A program made the position numbers and the translations under genes. From assembly GCA_036872755.1 (NCBI GenBank), contig JAVHNS010000001.1, forward strand, positions 2,356,001-2,420,000: a stretch of DNA of 64,000 nucleotides, read 5' to 3'. Below the pieces are notes generated by a model, which had not been told where the DNA came from, did no database searches, and saw nothing but the letters and a program-made list of their open reading frames with translations. This DNA comes from Orbilia blumenaviensis (taxonomy: Eukaryota > Ascomycota > Orbiliomycetes > Orbiliales > Orbiliaceae). The first letter of the stretch is position 1. Every line of letters begins with the position of its first letter. Shown here one piece after another: positions 1 to 11,290 of this stretch.

Positions 1-862
1 TTCGGTCTTTGTGATTCCGGGGTTGGTAAGAGACGGAAGGAGACTAAGTTCGATATGCTTGCGCTGCTTCTTCTCTCCAGAGACGGTGCTCCCGGTCGAG
101 ACATTCATCACATAGGCCCTGACAGGTTGGTTTACCTCAAACAGCAAGTCCAGTCCTGGGATTTCAGTCTCGGCCTCTTCAGCATCGCCGTCTTTGTCGA
201 TGTCCATTCCATCTTCGTCTTCTAAGCTGGCTTGGAGTTGATTCGTGTACTGCTCTGAAATGGATGTGAGAGGAGCGTATCCGACGAGATTGTTTGGTAA
301 GGCGATTGCAATATCCTTCTTCGTAATCTTCGAGATGAATCCGAATACTAGCTGTCCTGGTACCAGTTTCTAAAAAACAACCCCGAGTTAAACCCTTATG
401 TTTGATGAATACAATTTTTAAGCGCTGTCCTACCTTATACGACAGCTGCTCAATCTTAATCTCCGGCTCCTCATCATCAACCTCTCCTTTCTTGTGTTTC
501 TTTGTGGACGACCCCTTGGCTGCAGGTGTGCGACGCTTCTTAGTCGTCTTATCCGCCACCGGCGCCTTCTCCTCCTTGGTCTCAAACAAAACTTCCCGAG
601 TAGCCTCGTTGACCACCTCCTTGTACTCCAAAGGCGTCAGCGCCGATGCGCCACCACGTGGAAACGATGGTTCATCTTTATTCGACTTGCGCAGCGAAGA
701 TTGAGTCGTCAATGCTTCGGCGGCAGCCGCGGCAGGCTTCTGTTGCTGTTGAGCAGGGGTTTTCGATGTGGCAGATTCTTTAGATCCCGTTTTCTGTCGT
801 TTTGTGGATTTGGGAATATCTGCGGCGCCTTTGGAAGGCCCGTCCTTCCGCTTGTTCGCCAT
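1..862 (-). CDS. RRP5: rRNA biogenesis protein RRP5, 5' part (gene runs off the left edge)
   Basis: Rrp5 is a nucleolar S1-repeat protein needed for early cleavages of pre-rRNA in both the small- and large-subunit pathways. Only the N-terminal 266 residues are in the window. Exon 1 is 862-434 (143 codons) and exon 2 runs from 369 to the window edge. They are separated by a 64-nt GT-AG intron (433-370), and removing it keeps the frame. The first 130 residues are Lys/Ala/Gln rich with nuclear-localisation-like KKRR and KKHKK clusters. The segment [17 protein letters not shown] near residue 68 is the hallmark that precedes the first S1 domain in fungal Rrp5. Exon 2 reads [15 protein letters not shown], a typical S1 RNA-binding start. 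The ATG at 862 is the first in frame. Transcribed divergently from the decarboxylase gene 2.6 kb away. Identification rests on recognised family sequence, not a search. Confidence 0.87.
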
Positions 863-3471
863 GGTGAATTATGGCGATACAGACGGTTGTGGTTGCGGTT
901 GCGAGAAATTGGTAAAAAATGGATTTTTGGATCGGAGTTGTTTATCGAAGTAGAAACGAGCATCAATATTTTCTCTTTTTTTTTTTTAGTGGTCGCGAAT
1001 TTTTCAAAGTCGATATGCCAAGACTGTTTAGCGTGGACAGGGATTAGCCGAACGTGGTAATTTGTGTGTGCAACCAGGCGCAACACGTCTGCAATGCAAT
1101 GACCCTCGAACATGGTATGTTCGTCGATGCCATGAGGTTTCGAGGGTAATATTTTCTATAAATTTTAAATTTACATATCCCTAATAGTAGCAGCCTAGGG
1201 GCTTAATCTGACCCATTAAGAAATAACTTATAAAGATCTAACGTGGTCACTACAGGAGCTTAACGTACTCTAGTATTTATTCAGAAGGTCATGTACGAAT
1301 ACTGTCGCTCAGCGAGACAATTCCCATGGGTCTATCTCCACCAGCTACTACTGGTATCTGTACTATTTCATATACGAGAATATTACAATTACTAAGGGTC
1401 AAAATCTATGGTAATGACAGAGTATCTATAGATTTGATGCTTTTAGCCATTGCAAAGCTCTGTATCTAGAGGCTTGATTCGTAACGAAGGCCGGCCAGTT
1501 GGTACTTATCATTACATGATCCAAAAACCGAAAGCATGGCAGGATTATCTCGTATGGCAGGACATCAATATAAAACTCGACTTTCTTTTCTATTAATATA
1601 ATACAATGATTTATTTTCATTAATACTCCCATATGGTTACAGACGCTCAGACTAACAGCCGCCGGGTACATGCATCCCCTCCATGGGACTCGACATGTGC
1701 TGAATCGGCCGGCCCCCGGGCCTGTGCATGCCCCGTACGTGAATCCTGAGGAGCCATGGCCCCAAGCCGTATACTTGCCATCCAGGCTCACTCCGTGCGA
1801 CATGAAGCAGTTCAAATCATAGGATCAGTGTACCCTGCACCAGAGAGGATAGAGACACCGGGGCGCCACCTATATATGACTGCATTAGCTAGGGCCCTGT
1901 GACGATGTTTTACCTGAATATTACCTTGAGTGCGAATAGTACTGCGTAGGTCAGGTCATGGGAGGGGCATTTCCCAGACGTCCTAGCTAGAAGCCACGCA
2001 TATACTTACTCTTCTTTCCCTAGTCCCATCTAATCGGACCTTAAAAAATCCGACACGTATGGTTCCCCAGCATATCGACTAGACTAGCTAGCCATTTTGT
2101 AGGTCCTCAACCAAACCGGATCCATGAAAAAGTCTTGTAATGATAACTTATGCCGGCGACCAAAGACTCACAGATTTACAAAAAAATACAGGAGCTCCCG
2201 CGAAACCGAGTCATTAAAATTACAACTACCAAACTAGCAAGAGAGAGAAATACGAAGGTATAGCAAAGTTATTCCGGGCTAGGAAGCAATAACATGCCGA
2301 TTCGGCGGAGCCGAGCCGTAAGAGGAAGCTGGTATGGCCAGCCTCAACCCTCGACTTGCTGTTCACATGGATCTAATCTAATCTGATTGCCTGGCTAGGA
2401 TATAGATCTATAGAATTGTAAGGTATCCCATGACAGACTGGTTAGAGTATTAATATTGGTCATATCCATGCATACTCAGTTTTTAACACAAAATGTGATA
2501 TATTGAATCCTAGCGCTATCTTCGGAGCCTTTGCCAGGCACTTGATCAAGATGTTTGAAGTCCTTAGCTTAGCACGCACTAGGTAATTAAGTGAGTACTT
2601 AAGTAGTTTAGTTTCGACATCAAGCAAGCTTGCAAGCTGGCGATGGTCAATTGACCTGAGTGGCTGTAAAGCGTAGCCTGCAAACACGCTTACCTTCGAA
2701 GAGACTAAGTACTTACGTATATTGGTCCAATTAATGTAACTGCCGAGTTTGACGCCCGACTCTAGAGGTTCGCAATATAAGTATGGCCGATTGCTGCGCC
2801 CGTGTCTTAGTTTAAATAAAACCTAGCAAGCTAGGCGCTCTAGTTCTGAGCTTAAATACCCGTGATTGATATTACAACGCTAATTCATAAATACACATGT
2901 ATATACATACAAACTCGAGGATTTATTGATGATGTCATGACGTCAGCTGCCCGTGGTATATGTACCCGATACATAAGGGAAAATATTAAGCTGTAAAAGG
3001 TTCAAAATCCAACGGATACTTGCAGCTGGGCATACTGGTGCGAGCGCCCAAGCGTACTATCGGCCAGTTCCGACGTTCCTAACCGTTCCGTTCTCCGAAA
3101 GGCCAATTCCGAGCTAATTGACTAGGTCAAAAATTTTGATTCTCGTCCCTCCGATAAGATAGCCTTTTTTTTCAGTTCTTAGAAAATTTCTAGAAATATG
3201 AATCTGCGAGTCATGAACTCTTCCAGCTGGAGAAGTCCGACACTTTGACGGAGTTGTGTTGCATTGGGACAGAATCGATGTGTGCATCTACAACGGGCAG
3301 CTAGAAGCTTGGGTGGAAAACCTCATGCAAGAAATCCACAAGCGAAAAAAAAACGCCCTATATAAACTGCCACGCTTGTAATTGTAACCATCTATCAAAA
3401 CCACAGAGCACGAGACCTGAGCCGATTGCAATTGTACCATATACCCTCCTCGTTCCCGGACCAAGCAAAAA
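863..3471. other. Intergenic region between divergent RRP5 and decarboxylase genes
   Basis: About 2.6 kb with no supported gene. Short open frames here have no recognisable protein character. The stretch is AT rich, with CTAGCTAG-type palindromes (for example near 2087) and a pyrimidine-rich run close to the RRP5 start. It must hold the promoters of both flanking genes. Confidence 0.6.
3359..3366 (+). promoter_or_regulatory. TATA-like element upstream of the decarboxylase gene
   Basis: TATATAAA lies 106 bp upstream of the ATG at 3472, within the usual spacing of a fungal TATA box plus a short leader. Only the motif and its distance support it. Confidence 0.4.
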
Positions 3472-5633
3472 ATGGCTCAGTACACCCTCCCGCCAATATC
3501 CTCCATCCCTTCACTTTCCACAGAAGAACGAGCCGAAGTTCTGTCCCACCTCTTCGAACCATGTGACGCTTTGAACACTTTAGTCGTCTCCCAACTTGGG
3601 AGCACCACATTCGCAGCATACACCGATCTTATATCACACGTTCAGAACGAATTGTTGAAACTCAGCGAATCCCCGTCAACTTCGGATACTGAATGGTTGC
3701 TGAAAATCTTATCCGCTCATCCGCGCCTGGGTGCGAAGAAGGTTGATTCTGCGCATTCAAGGGGTGAACAGGCCAGTTTGGGCGGGCCGACGGAGGCAGC
3801 TGAGCTTGAGAGGTTGAATAACGAATATGAAGAAAAGTTTCCAGGTAGGCATATGTCCCTTCCCTAACCCTCTCACAGTTTTTCTGCTTTCTTTTTTCTT
3901 TCTTTCGTTTTTTGAAGATATTTTTTGATAAACCCCATGGCAGTTGCATGACAATGCAGTGCTTCTAGCCTTGTGCTTTAACTGTCTTGTGAAGGAGAGT
4001 TATATCTTTTTTACTCCAGTCGTGGACAACTATTGTCGCACATGTTGCACATGGTTATTGCAATAACTGAAGCAGTTGGGTTTTCAAATTACCCATCACG
4101 GCCACAAAAGCCCCCTGTCAAAGAAAAAAGCCCCTAGCTTTCTTGCATTTGCTGCATCTTTTTCCTTCTTGCCTTGCATCTCATGTTATTCGTGCAATTA
4201 TAATATTACATTTTGATATACGCTTCCCCATATTTCGTTGAAAGCCTGAAACTGCTGGGCAAACGGGGCATGGTCTTATTATCCAACGTCCCGTACCATC
4301 GATATTTCTGCTTTCGCATCGTCGCAGCAATCAAGCTCGGTTATCAGAAGACAATCAACCAGGACAAGGCAGGCAAATGCAGCGCGCTGTGTCAGAATAA
4401 AAGAGAAAGACACCTTTTTACTTTTTTGCGTGAATTCTTTTTTTTTTCTTTTCTGTTATGCTCTGCGTTCTTTTGAACAAGGGATCTTTTGATGTCGTTT
4501 AAGCTCGGCCTTTTCGCTTTCTTTTCCAATTAATTTTCTCGAATGAGAATATCTCAATTGCTAATGGTTTACTCGCCTCCCCCGAGAAAAAACAAATCTT
4601 GGGGGAGAGTGTTCTGGGATACAGGGATGAGATTTGTGTAAGTTCGTTCCTTTTTTTTTTTTCTCTTTTCAACAAAACCCCTAGCTAGCTCCCATCTTTC
4701 CTTTCCCCGCATTTTCGTCAGACGTTCCCGAACACACATCATGGATGATCAATCAAGTTTCTGTTCATGGGTGTGAAGAAGGACAAAGCGGAAGGGGGAA
4801 GAGAGCAACATCATGCAAAAGTAAAAAAGAGGGCTAGGGGGGGGGCAATGTTGCATTTTTTGTGCGCTGTCTCCGACCTTCCTTGCTCCACTACCTCACA
4901 TATGAAAGCTCAACCGACGAACGAGGGGACGAGGAAAAATTTTCCAGACAGGACAAGCAGAACAGAAAATGGCCAGCCCCCATTTTTCGCGCGCGTGCTT
5001 CTATTCTATGTTCGTAAATCGTCGGTGGAGTCTGTGACATTAAAGGAAACTGGTCAAGCGACGGCACTACCTCCCATTAAAAAAACAAAAAAAAGGAAGA
5101 GGACAAAATTGAAAATGTGTGTAAAAATATCTTCAAGCTCATTGGAAGACTAATCTATTTTTCTTCGTAATATTTTCTGGATGTTATAGGGTATTCGTTG
5201 CCGGACGCAGTAGACAAGCCATAATGAACGATATGGAGACAAGAATTGCTCGGGGCGATATTGAGGCGGAGAAACTTGAGGCAATTAACGTGAGCTCCTC
5301 CTCCTATTACTACTCTCCCTACTCTCTCTATTCTTACATACGTCTATCTCCACCCGAAAATCGTTTGTGTTTGCCATTATTCTCGTATATCTACAGAAAA
5401 ATCAACGTTGGTGGTTTTTCTTCTTTCCTTCTTCCTCGCTTGTTAAAAGCGAATCTTTCCCTGACTTTTTTGTTTGGTTTATAATACGCTCTGCCTAAAT
5501 TGCGAAAAAAATAAAATAAAAATGCAAGCCAATGCTGACAGGTTTTTCCCTTTCCTTCGGGTGGGTGTTGAACAACCAGGCGATGGCAGCTATTGCCAAT
5601 GATAGAGCAAAAAAGTTGATGCAGTTCGAGTAG
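3472..5633 (+). CDS. 2-oxo-4-hydroxy-4-carboxy-5-ureidoimidazoline (OHCU) decarboxylase, 4 exons with a 13-nt microexon
   Basis: The family decarboxylates OHCU to S-allantoin, the last step of the uricase route of purine breakdown. Exons are 3472-3844, 4625-4637, 5190-5289 and 5580-5633, giving 179 aa, the usual family length. Exon 1 carries the core with SAHPRLGAKK (the His of this HP motif is catalytic in the family) and stops at KFPG. The 13-nt exon 2 adds MRFV, and exon 3 continues VFVAGRSRQAIMNDME. Together they restore the family string FPG-(L/M)RYV-xFVxGRSR. Exon 4 ends AMAAIANDRAKKLMQFE. All junctions are GT-AG, and the microexon donor is a perfect GTAAGT. The introns are 780, 552 and 290 nt, far longer than others in this window. 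The predicted protein has no obvious signal peptide; the location is probably cytosolic or peroxisomal. Without the microexon the frame breaks after exon 1. Confidence 0.86.
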
Positions 5634-6275
5634 ACGATGGTCAGATGGTGGCGGTTAGACGAAGGGGGGTCCCTTGAAGAGAAGCCGGGGTTGATGGATG
5701 GATGGATGAGATGATGAAGAATCGGAACGGAATTGCAATAGAAAGAAAAAAAACGAGATGGTATGATATCAGACGGACAGGGCAAGGTTCGCAGCCGATT
5801 TCAATATAGAAAGATAATAAACATAAAACAAGACATTAAAAAGTTTCGTTCGGGCCGCGGGTGAGCCCGGCTGTTATATGGAAGTTTTTCTCTGTGGATA
5901 AGGTGTTCATAAACATCATGATTCATGCATGCAGGATAAAGCAATAGTGGTCCCTAACTAAGAGTGACCCGACGGAAAATAAAAATGACATGCTATGTGG
6001 GATATAGATAAACAAAATGAAAGATATGAAAAGGAAAGCCGAGGAAATAATCCCTGAATGAGATCCGAAACTCCGTTAATGATGATGATGGTGGTGGTGG
6101 TGGTGGTGGTGGTGATAACGACGACGATGAGTGGTGGGGTGAGAAGTGCAGAAAATGAAGGAACATGCTTTTCAATCGCCTAGCGCTTGAGTATTAAGCA
6201 AAATGCATGGATTTGGGTATCTTTGGCAAAATGTATGACGATGCTGTATGATTTGTAGGCGGATAGCGAGAGGTG
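5634..6275. other. Convergent intergenic region with trinucleotide repeat
   Basis: This stretch separates the 3' ends of the decarboxylase (+) and the unrecognised gene (-), and likely holds both 3' UTRs. It contains a (GAT)3(GGT)8 run at about 6080-6115. No gene is seen. Confidence 0.6.
6080..6115 (+). repeat. GAT/GGT trinucleotide microsatellite
   Basis: Three GAT units are followed by about eight GGT units. It lies in the presumed 3' UTR or spacer downstream of the minus-strand gene ending at 6276, not in a supported coding exon. Confidence 0.85.
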
Positions 6276-7011
6276 TCACTGGAAGAACTGCCATGGGAAT
6301 TCTTCCTCTTCTTCGTATTGTTCCTCTTCATCATATCTGGGGATATCGTCAGCCTCCCACCTTTCTTCGAGTATTTCCGCGGAGGGTGGTGGGTTGTGAA
6401 GCGGGTCAGCATGATAGCCTTCAAACTGCATACGATGTTGTCTGTTCATTCGTTAGCATTTATAAGTTTCGTATGATAGGTCAAAGACTCAAGGTGTACC
6501 TGAGAATATCTTCCTTCTTTTCTTCAGCGGACTTCTGAAGCTCCTGATCACGAGATAAACCGTCCCGGCGAATTTTATTCAATATCGCCGTTTTTCGGAT
6601 CAAATCTCCCTTCATCTTTGGTAATTTGCCCTTCCCCAGAACCTGAAACCCGGGCCGTCCGATAGCATTTTGCCGACTGGGAAAACCTTTCTTCGAAGGA
6701 GGGTACGAATAAGGTGAACTCAAAGCCGAAAAGGCAACCTGTAGCCGTAATCGCCGTCGCTTTTCAGGTCGTTCGTAATCATCGTACTCAGAGAACGGAC
6801 GACTTCTTTTTCTACTGCACCCCTCGAATTCGGATGTAGTTGTTGTGGTGCATTTTGGCATAAGATTTGTGAAGTTGAAGCGGTCGTGTGCTGGATATGT
6901 GAATTTGACAAAGACGTACGGCGTCTGTACCGACAAAAAGGGACGGGCGGAGTCTTCGTAGATATCCAGGATAACGTTCACTTCAGCCCCTGCCACTTCT
7001 TCCACACACAT
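6276..7011 (-). CDS. Uncharacterised protein, 225 aa, two exons
   Basis: I do not recognise a family. Exon 1 is 7011-6500 and exon 2 is 6441-6276, with a 58-nt intron (6499-6442, GTACAC to ACAG). Splicing joins DIL to RQHRMQFEGYHADPLHN and keeps the frame to a TGA. The N-terminal third (VNVILDIYEDSARPFL, then VFVKFTYPAHDRF) looks like folded beta-rich protein. The middle has a basic cluster (RKRSRPFSEYDDYERPEKRRRLRL) that resembles a bipartite nuclear signal. A helical basic segment around residues 140-170 (LIRKTAILNKIRRDGLSRDQ) follows. The tail is strongly acidic (YDEEEQYEEEEEFPWQFFQ). Nuclear location is an inference. The join of a protein-like second exon in frame supports a real gene. 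It is divergent from the WD-repeat gene, across a 4.3 kb gap. Confidence 0.66.
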
Positions 7012-8704
7012 TTACACTGATTGGACACAATGATGTGTGTCCTTTTCTTTGTCGTGAAGGGAGGACCTCGGGAAGAGGGAGTTAAGTTTGATAAGTTCCA
7101 CCGACTTTCTACTCTCAACTCAGTCTATAGAAGGTTGAGGGAAAATTCTGCGTTCAAGGGTCGAAAATAGAATTATATGTTTTGTGAGAGGCTGAAAATA
7201 GGGCCGAAGTCATTTTCGAGGATTTTCTGGGGAAGAGAGATGGATGCATGACCATAACTGCGGAAAAGGTGACAGGTCCTATTTAAAAAGGGAGCCGAAG
7301 GACGGGACGGTCTGGGGAAACCTTACGAATTCACCCTCTTAGCACATCTCCACAGAAAGAAACTGGAACCTGGGACCCTCCTCCTGGGGGAGGGTCGGCC
7401 GGCCAAGATCCCAGCAAAAGCCCTCGTCAATATTGCAGCGAACAGCTTCTCCGCAAAATTTTCCTTTTGGGGATCGTACACGAATGGGAAATATGGGGTA
7501 GGGGAATGCAAGTATGGGACTAGGGTGTCACACTGGGGGACCTATAATTTGATACCTTTTACAGCGCTGTAGCACGGCGATATGCGGAAACCCTTCAAGT
7601 TTCTTCTTTCTTCTTTCTTCGATCGGGACAAGTATACTAAGTATGTAACTTCGTACGCACATACATACAGACAAGCAAGTGGGACCCGTACATACAGGTC
7701 AAACCAAAGCGTTTAATCCCAGGGAGGACAAAAGGGGACGAAATAGACCACCGAATGCACGGGCATCCGGTGCACAAGACAAGACATACAGCGAGCTGCA
7801 GAGAAGCTGCCCAACCGTCGTTCGGCTTTCAACCAATGAAAAAGCACCCGACCCATGAGTTCATCATGCTTCTCGCATGCAGGCATGTGGCCCATCATCT
7901 CGCACATCGCGGCTTTTTTCCAAAAAACTGGATGCAATTGCAGGTGGAGAAAGGGAAAAGTGCCTCAGGATGGTTGTATGGGTTTGCCACTGGCGCTATG
8001 TGGACGAGGGATAAATCCACTTGGCAGGCAGCCTTATGAGAACTCGATCGCATGTCCAAGTGCGGTCTTTTAAACTGTTGATGTTGAAGAATGTTCGATA
8101 GAGACGGGACAATGCCTGTATAACTTTATTTAAACTTGCAGCTTTAATTTTTTTTTTGGTCCCCAGTTTGAAGCAATGTATGTACTTGCTTTACATGACT
8201 TACATGCAGAATCGATGAAGTGGTTGTCAGTGGGTTAGTGTTCTCGCCAGGCGCACTTCCTTGGTTTGTGCAGTAAGCCATGGCGCCAGGATATAGGGGC
8301 GAGGTTTTGAATATGGGAATTATAATTAACGAATATACGGGGACATACTATACGACCGTAAATGGTCCATAAGCCGGCCGGTACGTACAGAAGCACATTG
8401 GGTACCATGGGTCCAGCTAAAGCTACCCCGTGAGCCGTAAGGTCGTAGCTCATAGGTAGGTTACATTTTGTAGAGTGACATTTTTATATCATATTTTAAC
8501 AACCAGAGACACCCCTTTCTGATCATGGCAAGGGTAAACCGGCATGTTGTTTTACTTATTAATTCCACGGGGACTCGAGGCTGTAAATCGCACTAGTTAA
8601 AGTCAACCCGTCAACGGTACTTACATACGTCTCGAATCGAACGGAGAGCGAAAAACGTGCGTCCAGCCACACTTTCCTAGCTTCTAGGCCACCAACGACG
8701 GTAG

Positions 8705-8735
<31 letters not shown>
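8705..8735 (+). repeat. Poly(A) tract of 31
   Basis: An uninterrupted run of 31 A in intergenic DNA. It has no gene or recognisable retroelement immediately upstream on either strand. Confidence 0.9.
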
Positions 8736-8736
<1 letters not shown>

Positions 8737-10270
8737 ATCAAGGTGGTGACCCATTCCCGGGAATAGTTATCGGAGGGGGGCGGGAGGTTCTGGATCGAAA
8801 AGAGCAATCCTTAAATCTTAAGAGCGACAAATATTGCATGCAACAGACACGCAGATTACATAACGAAGCCTCGATCGATCTCGTTTACTAAATGAGAATC
8901 CTTTGATCGAGGGAACTGAGTATGGCTAACGGGTAACGGTATTTGCCATGCGATCTTGATTGGACACAAAGACGATGGCATTCCTTGGTTTTTGATCCGA
9001 GCTTTCGAAATTTCGATTTCAAAGGAGCGGCTGGAGCCAAGTGTAACAAACGGGTGCGAATTTAAGACTTGACTCTCCAATAGCGACGGCCGAATGTATT
9101 CACATGTTGATCTTGGAAGCACTAGTTTGATACAGCATGTGGTTTTGCAGGAGACAAACATCTCAATTAATTATGTAAAGACATAAGATTTGAATCCATT
9201 CGGGAAGTAGTCGCATGCAAAATTTTCGAGCTGAGGTTTACATTTTTTGGATCTGTCATTTGAAACTGGCTGCCAGTTCTGGTTACAGCAGTCAAAAAGG
9301 TACAGGGTAAGATCGGGTCGGGCGACTAATATAAGGATAGTTAGAGGTACCAATACATATCCTTGCCCTTGATTTCGAACGGAAAAAATATTCTCTCGAA
9401 AAGTTTATAAAAATAAAGAGAGAAAATGGAAACCGCTGCTAGTTATAATTAGCAACAGCTAGCTGCAGAGATAGATTAAGATTCAAGCTTTATCGTCGTA
9501 GCACAGACGTCTAAACTGTCATCGACGTATAAAACAGAGTGATTAGTACGACTCCTACCCAAGACAGTTGACCAACGTCAAAACTAAGTGTGCCTGACCA
9601 ATGTTTAATTCAACATCTAGTTGGCTATTCACTAGGCAAGTAGTCCTCTAGCGTTTGCTTAGTTAGTAATCGCTCAAGGACTAGTCGCACGAATTGTTGA
9701 GGATTACCCAGGCCTAGCTTGCTACTACTGGCATACTAGCTGGGGGATTCGTGTTTTAGTAGGCATCGTTGGATATCCAACCCGGCATCAGGCGCAGAAT
9801 TAAATTCCGCAAGCAAGCAATTGCAGGCATTAGACTTGCAATTTGCGGCCAGGCCGGCCAGGCGATTGCGGTCCGACATGCGATCGCTTTGACGTCATTT
9901 TCTGTGCATTCTCGGAGTTAATATCTCCTTCTCTTTTATAGTAAGTCGTATTTCCTTGTTCTTCTTATATTCTATTTCTTCCAGCGCCTTTATTAGTTCG
10001 ACCTCTCTTCTTGTTTCGCCGGGGTATTGCATTGCTGCATTGCAGAATCTGTAAAACAATAAAGGGCAGGTTGAAAATATCGATACCCACTTTCATAATG
10101 CATATGTCACACCCACTGTAGGTTTGTTTGCGTGCCTGTCTGTCTTTCAGCGATCAAATTAGCAGTTGACGTCTTGTGGTGGCGAGGGTCTGATGCTTGT
10201 GACTTGGAAGATATTGGCATGACGGACAGCGCTCGTGAACGCCAACCCAACAGTATCCTTACCTACCTCT

Positions 10271-10280
10271 TACCTAGGTA
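10271..10280. repeat. TACCTAGGTA palindrome, copy 1
   Basis: A perfect 10-bp palindrome. Exact copies also lie at 19887, 30008, 47140 and 61848. A near copy (TACCTAGGTG) is 86 bp downstream at 10357. Confidence 0.6.
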
Positions 10281-11290
10281 CTCAGTAATATATATTTTAT
10301 ATAGCGACTGAAAAAAACAATCGTATATTATATATATACTGCCGAACCGTATATAGTACCTAGGTGTATCCAGGTAAGTTTTAGGGACTGGGCTGGGCCG
10401 GGCTGGCTATAGGTTGGCATGCATATGGGATCATATTGCCCTTTTCGAGGCTTCAGAGGGCAGATTCAGCTAGGACGGAACTGGTACCGTGATCCATCGA
10501 TTCGCTCTGGATGAACGAAACCTCGATCGATCGAACTCCAACCCAACCTCATCTTTTTTAGAATTTTAAAATTCACTTCTTGTTCGAATCTCATGTTCTT
10601 TCGCATTAGGTATGAACTACTTAATGAAGTAAAGGTCGAGAGTATAATATATGATTTAAAAAAAAGTATGACGACCTCCCGCCACTCCAAACATAGAAAC
10701 ATCAACCTCCAATCTCACCACTGAAAAAGTCCGCCACTCACCACCGCTACAATTGCTATTGCTACTACTGCCGTACGTAGTAGTGTACATGCAACCGCGA
10801 ACTTGAATATACCCTCGGACCGGTTGGTGGACAAGACCAGGACCAGACGGACAGCTATATCAGCCTGCATTAACCCATCGGAGCCTGTCGATTCCGGAAC
10901 AATTCCACGCTGTCGTGTCCAATTCTGCCAGCGAAACATCGAGTACGAACGATTATTCTTGCATCCGTCGCCCCCAAACATTGCATCGAAGGCCCTTTTA
11001 AATTGTTTTTTTACCAGTTATACCATACCCACTTGCTTGTATACAACAGCATGGTGACCACCACGTCCGCTATAGCAAGCCTTTTGACCGACTGCGAGTT
11101 TGAATCCTATCCGTGAAGACAAAATTTATCCGCTAGTCGTCTTGGTTTTTTATTCCTTTCCACCGTCGGAGTATTTCAATTTAATATCTTGGGTCCATTC
11201 CCCGTGATTTGAATCGATCTGTCGGGAAACGTCCTGCTTGACAGTCGCAGTTTTGACGGGTCCCCTCCACGTCCGGAAAATCCACCACCA

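Larger units (their letters stand above)
7012..11290. other. Long AT-rich intergenic region
   Basis: About 4.3 kb between divergent genes. Several open frames of 60 to 100 codons overlap one another on both strands without protein-like composition, so I call no gene. It contains a 31-A tract at 8705-8735 and TACCTAGGTA palindromes at 10271-10280 and, with one mismatch, at 10357-10366. Short palindromes with CTAG or GGCC cores are scattered through it. Degenerate transposon relics are possible but none can be defined. Confidence 0.55.

Noticed and set aside
3845..5189. Intronic snoRNA inside the long decarboxylase introns
   Set aside because: I looked for a box C (RTGATGA) with a following CTGA at suitable spacing and found none that was convincing.
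7713..8073. Three overlapping open frames on both strands
   Set aside because: They overlap each other in different frames, have no recognisable motifs, and no splice partners in frame were found.
10580..10592. GTTCGAATC, a tRNA B-box-like core
   Set aside because: The flanking bases do not form a T arm, and no acceptor stem or A box fits at the right distance. Similar GGTTCGA hits at 35270 and 39307 also fail.
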